Source: Treponema sp. | GTDB lineage: Bacteria; Spirochaetota; Spirochaetia; Treponematales; Breznakiellaceae | DNA length: 19,363 nucleotides | Direction: 5' to 3' | NCBI GenBank assembly: GCA_031283505.1 | Contig: JAITBO010000375.1 | Location: 1-19,363, forward strand | Part shown: positions 1-7,445 of the stretch, piece after piece | How the letters are laid out: every line of letters begins with the position of its first letter | Position numbering within the stretch: the stretch's first letter is position 1 | Program-made: the position numbers and the translations under genes | The notes under the pieces: model-generated | The model's database searches: none | What the model was told of the DNA's origin: nothing | What the model saw: the letters and a program-made list of their open reading frames with translations, nothing else

Positions 1-174
1 TTTACAGAGCTCAACTTGTTTATAAAATCCTCTCAGAACTCCATACAAGGCGTAGTGGAGGATATCCGCCATTTTTGGGCTTTAAAAGTCATTTTTGTTC
101 GTTCTGACAAAAAAGGGAAATTCTTATTTGTAAATTTTAACGTTTTAGAGGGTGAACGAATCGCTCGTTATTGA
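1..174 (+). CDS. possible C-terminal tail of a gene entering from the left, unrecognised
   Basis: The first reading frame is open from base 1 to a TGA at 172-174 and would encode the last 57 residues of a protein ending in ...LEGERIARY. The 3' part (from about GVVEDIRHF) has a protein-like mix of charged and hydrophobic residues. The DNA is AT-rich, however, and an open run of this length could arise by chance. I recognise no family and no domain. It is followed by about 55 bp of nondescript sequence and then a phage fragment, so it may itself belong to a disrupted region. Low confidence; the sequence left of the window would settle it. Confidence 0.3.
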   Translation, partial: FTELNLFIKSSQNSIQGVVEDIRHFWALKVIFVRSDKKGKFLFVNFNVLEGERIARY

Positions 175-231
175 CAGCCTAAGCTGAACTTGTAGAAAAT
201 AAACCAAAACGCACTGGATTCCCTGGCCTAG

Positions 232-480
232 GGCGCCGCCCTGACCAAGGCGCTTGAGGCGGTCAATGATATGGGCGCCTTCGCCCTCTCCGTCCGCCGA
301 CACCTTCCAGACCACCCGGAACGAGTTCGGCACCCTCTTGGGGGATATGCAGACCGGCGCGGACTTTTTCAATCAGATCAATACCTTCAATGACAAGACC
401 CCCTTTCCCCTGGACACTCTCAACCAGGCGACCCAGGTATTGCTTGCCGCGGAAGTGCCGCTGGCGGATTTGCAAAACCA
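232..480 (+). pseudogene. orphan fragment of a phage tail tape-measure gene, frameshifted
   Basis: Two adjacent plus-strand frames together give one recognisable segment. The first reads GAALTKALEAVNDMGAFA directly after a TAG at 229-231. The second continues SADTFQTTRNEFGTLLGDMQ and then ADFFNQINTFNDKTPFPLD, TLNQATQVLLAAEVPLADLQN. The run of FxxTxxxFGxxxGDM, TFNDKTPFxLDTL and QATxxLLxxxVPLADL is typical of the N-terminal conserved region of tail tape-measure proteins of temperate phages. The frame changes at about 280-300, and recognisable sequence stops near 475, although this family normally runs to many hundreds of residues. No other phage gene lies nearby, so this is a small relic of a prophage or tail-like element. 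The surrounding 481-613 holds nothing I can identify. Confidence 0.6.
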
Positions 481-613
481 TAGGTATACAGCCCGTTTTC
501 ACTGTTCCGGGTTAATTTCCAACATACTGCTGAGGTGTTTTCTTATCATGACCACGATATAATCTTTGGGTAGCCGTATAACGGTCATAGTCTTATGACA
601 ATAGCTATAGGAT

Positions 614-1663
614 TCAGGGATACCTTTTTTTAAAACCTTTAACCCTAGCGGAAGCAGTAGCCGTAAGAGGGGAGCGGTCCCCCCGGACCAGGTACTGATA
701 CCCCAGCCCGGCGATCATGGCCCCATTGTCCCCGCAGAATTCCGGGGGAGGAAAAATACAGCGTATATCCTTCCGCTCCGCCAGACGGGACCGCAGGCAG
801 GAATTTGCCGCCGCCCCGCCTCCCGCAACCACCGTGTCAAGCCCGGTATCCTCAATGGCCCGGAAAAGACCCCGTAGCAGTATTTCTACCGCCGTCTTCT
901 GAAAGGAGGCGGCAATGTCCGCCGCTTCGTTCTCCCCGGAGGCAGGTTTGACGCGGAACTGTTCCAGTTGGTTTATCACTGCGGTTTTAAGTCCCGAATA
1001 CGAAAGGTCGCAACGGTGTTCCAAAAACCCGTTCCTTTTGTACAGGTTCGGCATGGGAAAGCGGAAAGCCTCACTGTCGCCGGTCTTTGCCAATTTGTCA
1101 ATCGCCGCCCCGCCCGGATATCCAAAACCGTAATGTTTGGATACCTTGTCGAAGGCTTCCCCCACGGCATCGTCAATGGTGGTTCCCAAAACAGTAATGT
1201 TGTCGAAATCATCCGCCCGGCAGATGATGCTGTGTCCCCCGGACACGAGGAGACCCAAAAAAGGATACGCCGCCGGTTCCTCCGTCCACCCAGGGGCAGC
1301 CAGGCGGGAAGCGTAGAGGTGGGCCAGCATATGGTCTACCGCAATAAAGGGAAGGTCCCGGGCCCAGGCAAAAGCCTTAGCGAAATTCAACCCTACCAGG
1401 AGAGATCCCAAAAGCCCCGGCTGGGCCGTTGCGGCGACCCCGTCTATATCGCCGCTTTCCAGGCCGGCATCGTTCAGGGCCTTTCCCACTACACCCCCGA
1501 TCCATTCCGTATGCATACGGCTTGCCAGTTCCGGGACCACCCCGTTATAGGCCGCGTGTACGGGAATCTGGGTAGCCACCACATTGGATAGAACCTCCTG
1601 CCCATCTACGACTACCGCAGCCGCGCACTCATCACAGGAAGACTCAATACCTAAAACCTTCAT
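614..1663 (-). CDS. tsaD: tRNA N6-adenosine threonylcarbamoyltransferase TsaD
   Basis: This is the catalytic subunit that moves the threonylcarbamoyl group from threonylcarbamoyl-AMP to A37 of ANN-decoding tRNAs (t6A). It is a cytoplasmic ASKHA-fold enzyme. The 349 residues match the usual family length. Visible motifs in order are GIESSCDECAAAVV at the N-terminus, the metal-binding pair H111 and H115 (DHMLAHLYA), the SGGHS loop at 141-145, DDAVGEAFDKV, YPGGAAIDKLA, LSYSGLKTAV, a glycine-rich VAGGGAAANSCLRS and CGDNGAMIAG with D312 as the third metal ligand. The ATG is preceded by AAAGG six bases upstream. It is last in a minus-strand row behind the deacetylase and sigma genes, but the 360-bp gap with a structured repeat suggests its own transcription start. 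A YciO/TsaC-like gene in the same window belongs to the same pathway family. Confidence 0.97.
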   Translation of the reverse strand: MKVLGIESSCDECAAAVVVDGQEVLSNVVATQIPVHAAYNGVVPELASRMHTEWIGGVVGKALNDAGLESGDIDGVAATAQPGLLGSLLVGLNFAKAFAWARDLPFIAVDHMLAHLYASRLAAPGWTEEPAAYPFLGLLVSGGHSIICRADDFDNITVLGTTIDDAVGEAFDKVSKHYGFGYPGGAAIDKLAKTGDSEAFRFPMPNLYKRNGFLEHRCDLSYSGLKTAVINQLEQFRVKPASGENEAADIAASFQKTAVEILLRGLFRAIEDTGLDTVVAGGGAAANSCLRSRLAERKDIRCIFPPPEFCGDNGAMIAGLGYQYLVRGDRSPLTATASARVKGFKKRYP

Positions 1664-1683
1664 ATAAAACCTTTAATGTTCCT

Positions 1684-1703
1684 TATACTACTATATACTA
1701 CTA
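1684..1703. repeat. tandem duplication of TATACTACTA in the tsaD leader
   Basis: The 10-mer TATACTACTA occurs twice head to tail, 21 bases upstream of the tsaD start codon. On the minus strand it reads TAGTAGTATA twice, giving several overlapping TATA-like -10 candidates. I see no good -35 partner. It may simply be a slipped-strand duplication inside the tsaD promoter region. Confidence 0.6.
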
Positions 1704-1726
1704 TCCCGATACGATTAAACCTGTGG

Positions 1727-1827
1727 ATTTGGGCGCATCCGGCGCACCCGCCGGACCGGGCTATCCGCTCCAATTCCTCAGCCCGCCTGCTGCGGGCTTG
1801 CGGGATTTCCGCTTCTATCCCTTGCGC
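1727..1827 (-). repeat. structured dispersed repeat, copy A
   Basis: Read on the minus strand, this copy has all three blocks of the family: GCGCAAGGGATAGAAG (5' end at 1827), GGATAGCCCGGT and ATGCGCCCAAAT (3' end at 1727). Between blocks 1 and 2 is a hairpin with a perfect 6-bp stem (1781-1786 with 1792-1797), extended outward by AAT/ATT and CC/GG pairing. Between blocks 2 and 3 is a second hairpin with a perfect 6-bp stem (1739-1744 with 1749-1754), closed by a U-A pair in the RNA sense. It lies between the end of the deacetylase gene and the start of tsaD, in the same direction as both, so it would be transcribed in its structured sense if the genes are read through. Confidence 0.85.
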
Positions 1828-2023
1828 TTCACTGTGTGATATAATCTCCCCTCATGAAGTAAAACCACATTTTTCTAGCTGTCGGGATACTACCCCGGCG
1901 TGTTATTCGGGTCTGTACTGTAAAAAAACGATTATGGGCGTGTCCGGCCTCATGTTAGGCAGGTCCCTTTTTTAAAGGAAACCCACGCTTTCATCGTTGA
2001 CTGAACACCGGCGCCATGGAGTG
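1828..2023. other. intergenic, nothing identified
   Basis: This stretch completes the 360-bp gap between tsaD and the deacetylase gene. A TATAAT at 1840-1845 on the plus strand has no acceptable -35 partner and no gene in front of it. Short A/T runs around 1970-1980 do not form a convincing terminator for the deacetylase gene. I see no coding or RNA gene here. Confidence 0.5.
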
Positions 2024-3076
2024 TCATTCGCCCCCATCCTTTACAAGCCGCGAAACAGTGGTCAGGGAATAGCCTTGACCGGTTAAACCGGGATAGAGTT
2101 CCGTAAGAACCGTTGCCAGTTCTGGCGACCAGGTATGGCCTATCATCACCGCCGCCCCTTTAGCCCCGGCCTTTTCAAGCCCCTGGGAGACCGAACGGAT
2201 CATGGCTTCCCGTTCCTGTTCGTTATCGAGAAATACATCCCGTTCTTCTATAGTCATCCCCAGATTCCGGGCTGCCTGCGGCACGGCTGTATCAGCAGTC
2301 GTCCGGGAATCCAGAAAAACAATCCCCCGTTCCCGGCACAAGGCAAGCACAGTTTCCATTATCTCTTCGTCCATGGTAATCCGCGATCCCTGATGGTTGT
2401 TCATCCCCGCCACCGGACCGATCTCGTCCAGGTTCCGCTCTATAAGGACCCGCACCTCTTCCCGGCTCATCCCCGCGTATACCGCGCCGGGTCCGGGGGC
2501 CTGCCCCCCCAGGGCCTCCATGGGCTGGTGAAGAAACACCTCCTTCCCGGCGGCTCGTATCCGCCGCGCCGTCTCCGCCGAATGGGGCAGCCCCGGCAGG
2601 ACCGCTATGGTCAGAGGGCCCGGAAAGCGCAGAAACGGCTCCAGTTCCCGCAGGTTGTTCCCGGCGTCGTCAATGACAAATGCCAAGGTTCCCCGGTGTT
2701 CAGGAGCGGGACGAGGTGGTTGTTTGACCGGGGCTTCCGGCGCGATTGTGGCTGGGGACGGCGCCACCTCGGGAACGACGGGCGTCTTTACGGACGGGGG
2801 AGGCTCCACAATTTGGGGCGGCTGTTCAACCGGGGCCGCCGGTACGCTTGCAACCGGAAGCGGTACGGTCTCGGGAACAGCAACAGGCCCGGACCTGGGA
2901 GGACGCAGGATAAACACAACTAAGGATGCCAGGACAGCCGCGAAAATAAATATCCCCGTAAAAAACACAATCCTTATTCTGTCTTCCGGGGTTAGCTGCC
3001 TGCTCCGTCTCCGGCTTGGGACGGCAGATTTTTTTTCCCTGGCTGTCGCTGTTTTCTTTTGTGGAGACTTTTTCAC
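2024..3076 (-). CDS. YibQ-type divergent polysaccharide deacetylase, membrane-anchored
   Basis: The 350 residues fall into four parts: a Lys/Arg-rich N-terminus (1-33), one transmembrane segment at about 34-57, a Pro/Val/Glu-rich linker to about 127, and a domain of the divergent polysaccharide deacetylase family (YibQ/DUF610, NodB-like fold). Landmarks are LAFVIDDAGNN (IDD at 135-137), HQPME at 183-187, MNNHQGS at about 225-231, LDSRTT, DVFLDN and MIGHTWS. The topology puts the domain outside the inner membrane, probably acting on or binding peptidoglycan or another envelope glycan. The substrate is not established for the family. The start is GTG at 3076; the Shine-Dalgarno is weak (a TAGG well upstream), so the exact start is less certain than the rest. 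A terminator-like hairpin separates it from the sigma gene upstream. Confidence 0.85.
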   Translation of the reverse strand: MKKSPQKKTATAREKKSAVPSRRRSRQLTPEDRIRIVFFTGIFIFAAVLASLVVFILRPPRSGPVAVPETVPLPVASVPAAPVEQPPQIVEPPPSVKTPVVPEVAPSPATIAPEAPVKQPPRPAPEHRGTLAFVIDDAGNNLRELEPFLRFPGPLTIAVLPGLPHSAETARRIRAAGKEVFLHQPMEALGGQAPGPGAVYAGMSREEVRVLIERNLDEIGPVAGMNNHQGSRITMDEEIMETVLALCRERGIVFLDSRTTADTAVPQAARNLGMTIEERDVFLDNEQEREAMIRSVSQGLEKAGAKGAAVMIGHTWSPELATVLTELYPGLTGQGYSLTTVSRLVKDGGE

Positions 3077-3139
3077 CGAATTAAGAATACCTATTCAACA
3101 GGGCCTTAATCAACAACCTCACCCTGTATAGACAACAAA

Positions 3140-3166
3140 CCCCCCACCCTGTTTTGGGTTAGGGGG
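3140..3166 (-). terminator. hairpin downstream of the sigma factor gene
   Basis: A strong G/C hairpin pairs a CCCCC-ACCC arm (about 3141-3149) with GGGT-TA-GGGGG (3156-3166) around an A/T-rich loop. On the minus strand it follows the sigma factor stop (3205) and is followed by TTTGTTG, a weak U tract. On the plus strand the tract is CTTTTG. It most likely ends the sigma factor transcript before the deacetylase gene. Confidence 0.6.
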
Positions 3167-3204
3167 CTTTTGCCGTATAGAAGCTCTATTAAAGGCCGCG
3201 CCGG

Positions 3205-4059
3205 TTATATCGCTTCGTTGAAATACACGGTTTTCCGGAAATCTTCCGCATTGGCGCGGATTTTCTTGAGGGCTTTTATTTCAATCTGGCGGACGGTTTC
3301 GGGGGAAATACCCATTTCGTCGCCAATTGTTTTCAGGGTATGCCGTTCGCAACCATTGATCTGATACCGGTACATGAGGATGCGTTTTTCCCGTTCTTTC
3401 AGGCGATCCAGCATACGGAGGGTTTCATCCTGAACAGACTTCCGCATCATAGCCCGTTCCGGACTATAGGTATAATCCTCGTGGGTATCCATCACAGAGG
3501 AAGATTCATTTTCTTCCGAGACCGCCTCCAGAGGAATGATCCCGCTGGTCATACTTAATATCAAAGCCACTTCTTCCTTGGCGATACCAAGATAATTTGC
3601 AATTTCTTCAATAGTGGGCTGGCGCATAGAGGACTGGTTCAATATGTGATAAGCTTTCTGGATTTTACGAAGGAGTTCTTCCTTGCGGTAAGGCAGACGA
3701 ATGACCCGGCGGCGATCGGACAGGAAACGGACAATAGCTTGCCGTATCCACCAGTTCGCGTATGTCGAAAAACGGACGTTTTTAAGATGATCGTACTTTT
3801 CCACCGCCCGCATAAGCCCCATGTTTCCTTCCTGAACGATGTCCATAAACGCGACATCAAAGGTCATATACCTGCGGGCAATTTTGACCACAAGCCGTAA
3901 ATTTGCCTCGATGAGCCGCTTCTTGGCCGCTTCGTCACCTTTTTGAATCCGCTTGGATAACTCCAACTCTTCCTCAAAAGTCAGTAAAGGAACGGTCTTA
4001 ATTGTATTACAATATACTTGCAGAATATCTTCCGTATCTATTACTTGTTTTTTGTTCAT
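3205..4059 (-). CDS. sigma-70 family RNA polymerase sigma factor (RpoD/RpoS-like, short)
   Basis: This 284-residue protein is a group 1/2-type sigma factor without the long region 1.1 of a full primary sigma. It contains region 1.2 (about 10-42, DILQVYCNTIKTVPLLT), region 2 with the -10-recognition helix (IVQEGNMGLMRAVEKYD, then RFSTYANWWIRQAI), region 3 (PTIEEIANYLGI) and region 4 with the -35-binding helix-turn-helix (LKTIGDEMGISPETVRQIE). An acidic, serine-rich linker (EENESSSVMDTHED) lies between regions 3 and 4. I chose ATG at 4059 rather than GTG at 4068, because GGAAG sits 8 bases before the ATG but directly abuts the GTG. It is probably an alternative or stationary-phase/housekeeping-like sigma; the promoters it reads cannot be told from sequence. 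It is divergent from the YciO-like operon across a palindrome-containing gap. Confidence 0.92.
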   Translation of the reverse strand: MNKKQVIDTEDILQVYCNTIKTVPLLTFEEELELSKRIQKGDEAAKKRLIEANLRLVVKIARRYMTFDVAFMDIVQEGNMGLMRAVEKYDHLKNVRFSTYANWWIRQAIVRFLSDRRRVIRLPYRKEELLRKIQKAYHILNQSSMRQPTIEEIANYLGIAKEEVALILSMTSGIIPLEAVSEENESSSVMDTHEDYTYSPERAMMRKSVQDETLRMLDRLKEREKRILMYRYQINGCERHTLKTIGDEMGISPETVRQIEIKALKKIRANAEDFRKTVYFNEAI

Positions 4060-4094
4060 TATTTTCACTTCCGGAGGCAGCCTGGCTTAACCTC

Positions 4095-4123
4095 CGTATA
4101 ATATATAGCAAATTCCATGCCAA
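4095..4123 (-). promoter_or_regulatory. candidate promoter for the sigma factor gene
   Basis: On the minus strand, TTGGCA (4118-4123) is separated by 17 bases from TATACG (4095-4100). An overlapping TATTAT is at 4098-4103. The first hexamer matches the consensus at 5 of 6 positions and the second at 4 of 6. A GGAGG/CCTCC inverted repeat (4072-4096) lies just downstream and overlaps the -10, so it is either a DNA-level site or belongs to a transcript from farther upstream. Confidence 0.3.
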
Positions 4124-4149
4124 ATATATGATTTTTGAGAAATTCTTCT

Positions 4150-4174
4150 TAATTCCTTATATTATAAGGAATTA
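4150..4174. promoter_or_regulatory. perfect 25-bp palindrome in the divergent gap, possible operator
   Basis: TAATTCCTTATA and its exact complement TATAAGGAATTA flank a single T at 4162. It lies in the AT-rich divergent gap, about 90 bp upstream of the sigma gene and about 160 bp upstream of the YciO-like gene. It is not followed by a U tract and ends no gene, so a repressor or activator binding site fits better than a terminator. The regulator is unknown. Confidence 0.45.
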
Positions 4175-4331
4175 GAATTTTTAAAAATTTCCATCGATTT
4201 TTTTAAATCAAATTTTGTATAAATTCTCGTACAACAGCGTCAGAAAAAACATATAGTAAATTTTATACATTTGAAGTATAGTTAACCGGTGAAGCATTGT
4301 ATAACCTTTCAAAAACAGAGAACAAGAGGAT

Positions 4332-5012
4332 ATGATTGAATATGTAACGCCCGGCAACATTGACAACCGTATTCTGATCCGGGCAGCAGCGGTTTTGTCC
4401 GGGGGCGGCCTTTTGGCCTTGCCTTCGGACACCACCTGGATAACGGCCTGTTCCTTCCTTTCCCGGGAGGGGATACGCAGGCTCAGGCGGCTTTCCGGGG
4501 AACGGGACGAACGGCATTTCACCCTGCTCTGTTCGGACATCTCCCAGTTCGGGGAATTCTGCTCCCTGGATAACAGCCGGTTCCGTGTTATCAAGCGGCT
4601 TTCGCCGGGGCCCTACGTTTTTATCTTGAAGATGCTGGTGGGAACAGGAAAGAGCCTGAGCCTGCGCAGGCCGGAGTTGGGGGTACGCATACCCAACCAC
4701 CCGGTTCCCCTGGCGGTGATCAAAGCCGGGGGAGCGCCCCTCTATTCCATCACCGCGAAACGGAGCATGGGGGCCGGAAAACCGGACGAATACAGGAAAA
4801 ATAAACCGGAAGATGCCGGAGATGAGACGGAGCTTCCCCGGATTCCGGAAGAGGACCTTTTCGAAAGCGGCTGGGAGCTTGAGGGGACAGATGACTTGGA
4901 CCTTATCCTGGACAGCGGAGAGGATCTGTCCCGCATATTTTCTACCATTCTCGATATGACAGGAGACGAAATCCGGGTACTCCGCAGAGGCGCGGGGCCT
5001 TGGCCGGCGTAA
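4332..5012 (+). CDS. YciO/YrdC/Sua5-family protein, atypical (TsaC-like fold)
   Basis: The 226 residues follow the YrdC-like fold used by TsaC/Sua5 to make threonylcarbamoyl-AMP, and are closest in pattern to the YciO branch. Landmarks are LLALPSDTTW (28-37), FTLLCSDISQFGEF, DNSRFRVIKRLSPGPYVFIL, LGVRIPNHPV and a C-terminal LILDSGE...STILDMTGDEIRVLR. Two points are odd. The usual Lys-x-Arg and Lys-Pro nucleotide-binding residues are replaced by RRLSGERDERHFTLL. The SxTSAN-like segment reads SITAKRSMG and is followed by an acidic insertion of about 45 residues (about 152-195). It may therefore have lost or changed TC-AMP synthase activity. The start codon has AAGAGGA only 1-2 bases upstream, which is short, but no better start exists. 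It heads a plus-strand run with cls 27 bases downstream. Confidence 0.8.
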   Translation: MIEYVTPGNIDNRILIRAAAVLSGGGLLALPSDTTWITACSFLSREGIRRLRRLSGERDERHFTLLCSDISQFGEFCSLDNSRFRVIKRLSPGPYVFILKMLVGTGKSLSLRRPELGVRIPNHPVPLAVIKAGGAPLYSITAKRSMGAGKPDEYRKNKPEDAGDETELPRIPEEDLFESGWELEGTDDLDLILDSGEDLSRIFSTILDMTGDEIRVLRRGAGPWPA

Positions 5013-5039
5013 GAATAGGGCGGCGGAAGCAAGGCGTAT

Positions 5040-6569
5040 ATGGCAAAACACTGGGTTCGGGTTGTATTTAAGCGCAGAATTTTTGTTATCACTATACTAC
5101 TTGCTCAAATAGCGTTTGTGCTGTTTTTAACTGCGGGGTCCAGCATAATTTTTGGATATGTCAACCTGGCCTTTAGCGTTTTAAGCATAATGGTATGCCT
5201 GCATATTATCAACAAAAAAGAAAAAGCAGCGTATAAATTGACGTGGATTTTCATGATCATGATCTTCCCCATATTCGGGGGGGTTATGTACATTTTTTTC
5301 TATTCCCAGTCAAATTCTAAAAAACTACGCAAGGCTGTCGAAGCCGGAGACCGGCATTGGCGTCCCTTCAGTATGCTTACGGGAGATATACTTCCTGTTT
5401 TGAAACAGGAAGACTGCCTGCCCCAGGTACGTTATCTTCAGGAATACGCGGGTTTTCCGGTCTTTCGCCATACCCGGACAGAATACTTCGCTTCCGGGGA
5501 AGCTTTTTTTAAGCGATTGCTTCCGGAACTGGAAAAAGCGAAACACTACATTTTTATGGAGTTTTTCATTATCCGCCAGGGAAAGATGCTTGATCCCATT
5601 CTGGAGATCATGGAGCGCAAGGCAAAACAGGGATTGGATGTCAGGCTTATCTATGACGATCTGGGATGCTTTATGTCCCTGCCGATGGATTTTAAGCAAA
5701 CCCTGGAAACAAAAGGAATCCAATGCATTGTTTTTAATCCCTTTAAGCCTATCCTTACTTCTCACCAGAACAACCGGGACCACCGGAAGATCATTTCTAT
5801 TGACGGTAAAACCGCCTTTACCGGGGGAATAAATCTGGCGGACGAATACATCAACGCATACGAAAAATACGGTCACTGGAAGGACGCGGGTATCATGATC
5901 GAAGGAGAAGCGGCCTGGTCCATAACTCTTATCTTCCTGCATATGTGGAACCTGGGGAAAGAACAACAGGACGATCCTCTGCGTTTCTATCCCTGGAAGG
6001 ATGTTCCCTGTACCGTACCATCAGACGGTTATGTACAGCCCTACGCCGACAGTCCTATAGACGATGAAAACGTGGGTGAACACGTATATATACAGATCAT
6101 CAATAATGCCAAAGAGTACGTGTACATTAATACCCCATATCTCGTAGTGGACGACAACCTTCTTTCCGCCCTGACGCTGGCGGCAAAAAGCGGCGTTGAT
6201 GTCCGCATCATCACCCCCCACCGGTGGGACAAATGGGTGGTAGCCATCACTTCCCGGTCCTACTACCGGCATCTGGTCATGGCAGGGGTCAAAATCTACG
6301 AATATTCAGACGGCTTTAACCATTCCAAGACCTTTGTTTCCGATGACAAGGTTGCTACCGTTGGCACCACGAATCTTGACTTCCGCAGCCTCTATCTTCA
6401 TTTTGAATGCGGGGTCTGTATCTACAAGAGCCGGACCGTTCAGGCGGTTAAAGAAGATTTCCTCAACACCATTCCGGTCTGCCACCGCATCACTCTGGCC
6501 GACTGCGCCCGTAATGCCTTCCAGCGGCTGCTTCAGGATGTACTGCGGGTGTTCGCGCCGCTGATGTAG
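5040..6569 (+). CDS. cls: cardiolipin synthase (phospholipase D superfamily)
   Basis: This enzyme condenses phosphatidylglycerol into cardiolipin at the inner membrane. The 509 residues have the usual family length and layout: hydrophobic membrane segments within about 12-80 (FVITILLAQIAFVLFLTAG, FSVLSIMVCLHII, WIFMIMIFPIFGGVMYIFFY), followed by two PLD half-domains. The first HKD motif begins at H248 (HRKIISIDGKTAFTGG), the second at H428 (HSKTFVSDDKVATVGTTNLD). Both have the catalytic His, Lys and Asp. AAGG stands five bases before the ATG. The gene follows the YciO-like gene closely and precedes trmH by 78 bases, so they are probably cotranscribed. Nothing looks damaged. Confidence 0.96.
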   Translation: MAKHWVRVVFKRRIFVITILLAQIAFVLFLTAGSSIIFGYVNLAFSVLSIMVCLHIINKKEKAAYKLTWIFMIMIFPIFGGVMYIFFYSQSNSKKLRKAVEAGDRHWRPFSMLTGDILPVLKQEDCLPQVRYLQEYAGFPVFRHTRTEYFASGEAFFKRLLPELEKAKHYIFMEFFIIRQGKMLDPILEIMERKAKQGLDVRLIYDDLGCFMSLPMDFKQTLETKGIQCIVFNPFKPILTSHQNNRDHRKIISIDGKTAFTGGINLADEYINAYEKYGHWKDAGIMIEGEAAWSITLIFLHMWNLGKEQQDDPLRFYPWKDVPCTVPSDGYVQPYADSPIDDENVGEHVYIQIINNAKEYVYINTPYLVVDDNLLSALTLAAKSGVDVRIITPHRWDKWVVAITSRSYYRHLVMAGVKIYEYSDGFNHSKTFVSDDKVATVGTTNLDFRSLYLHFECGVCIYKSRTVQAVKEDFLNTIPVCHRITLADCARNAFQRLLQDVLRVFAPLM

Positions 6570-6647
6570 CGTACACCGAAGCCGGCGGCATTCATGCGGC
6601 GGACGGTGACTATGGCAAATTTCCGGAAGAAAGGATAGACTGATACC

Positions 6648-7424
6648 ATGCGGAATAAACTTACTATGGAACTGGCGGTCTGCGGTTTTAACGCGGCTGC
6701 GGCTGTGGGGGAACTGCACCCGGAAAGAATCAACCGGCTGTTTCTCCGGGAAGACAGGCTTAAACAGTTCAGCAAGATTTGCAGGAATTTGGCCGAACGG
6801 AAGCGGCCCTATAAGATATGCAGTGATGAGGAACTGGAACGGGTCTGCAAGAGTATACGCCACCAAGGGGTAGTTGCCATGATTGAGGAACCGGCAGTAG
6901 AGGACGTGAGCCGGGAAGACATAGACCTTTGGGCGGCGGAAGGGAAAACGGGGCTCATCCTGTACTCCGTTGGAAACGACCACAACCTGGGGGCCATGGT
7001 CCGTTCTGCCGCCTTCTTCGACGTTCATTTCGTGGTCATCTCCGAAGCGGACGAAGAAGCCCGGCTCACCACCGGCGCTTACCGGGTCGCCGAAGGCGGC
7101 ATGGAACACGTAACCTTCCGCAAGGTGCGGGATACCGCAGCCTTCCTGAAACGCCTTGCGCCTTCAATCGTTACCCTGGGAGCCGCCCCCAGGGCGCGGA
7201 TGCGCCTGAGGGACATGGATGCCGTTATCCGGGAAAAAGCCGCAGTCCGCAGGTGTGCCCGGCCCGGAATCGCGGTGGTCGTAGGGAACGAGGAGACCGG
7301 CCTTCCCCCGGAAGTGGAGGAACACTGTGCCGCCTTGATCCGTATTCCGGGGACCGGTCGTATCGAAAGCCTCAACGTGGCTCAGGCGGCCACACTTTTC
7401 CTTCACGAACTTTACGAGCGCTAG
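6648..7424 (+). CDS. TrmH/SpoU-family 2'-O-ribose RNA methyltransferase
   Basis: This is a SAM-dependent, trefoil-knot (SPOUT) methyltransferase acting on rRNA or tRNA ribose. The 258 residues have an N-terminal substrate-binding part (about 1-80, including LFLREDRLKQF and IRHQGVVAMI) and the three SpoU motifs: NDHNLGAMVRSAAFF with N113 and R119, VVVGNEETGLPPEV at about 210-223, and RIPGTGRIESLNVAQAATLF with N243. Full length for the RlmB/TrmH group. I do not assign a specific nucleotide, because target choice cannot be read from these motifs. The ATG at 6648 has AAAGGA about 12 bases upstream, which is far but the best available. It sits between cls and an unknown gene, all on the same strand with short gaps. 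Confidence 0.93.
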   Translation: MRNKLTMELAVCGFNAAAAVGELHPERINRLFLREDRLKQFSKICRNLAERKRPYKICSDEELERVCKSIRHQGVVAMIEEPAVEDVSREDIDLWAAEGKTGLILYSVGNDHNLGAMVRSAAFFDVHFVVISEADEEARLTTGAYRVAEGGMEHVTFRKVRDTAAFLKRLAPSIVTLGAAPRARMRLRDMDAVIREKAAVRRCARPGIAVVVGNEETGLPPEVEEHCAALIRIPGTGRIESLNVAQAATLFLHELYER

Positions 7425-7445
7425 GTCGGCACAGGGATACTGTTT

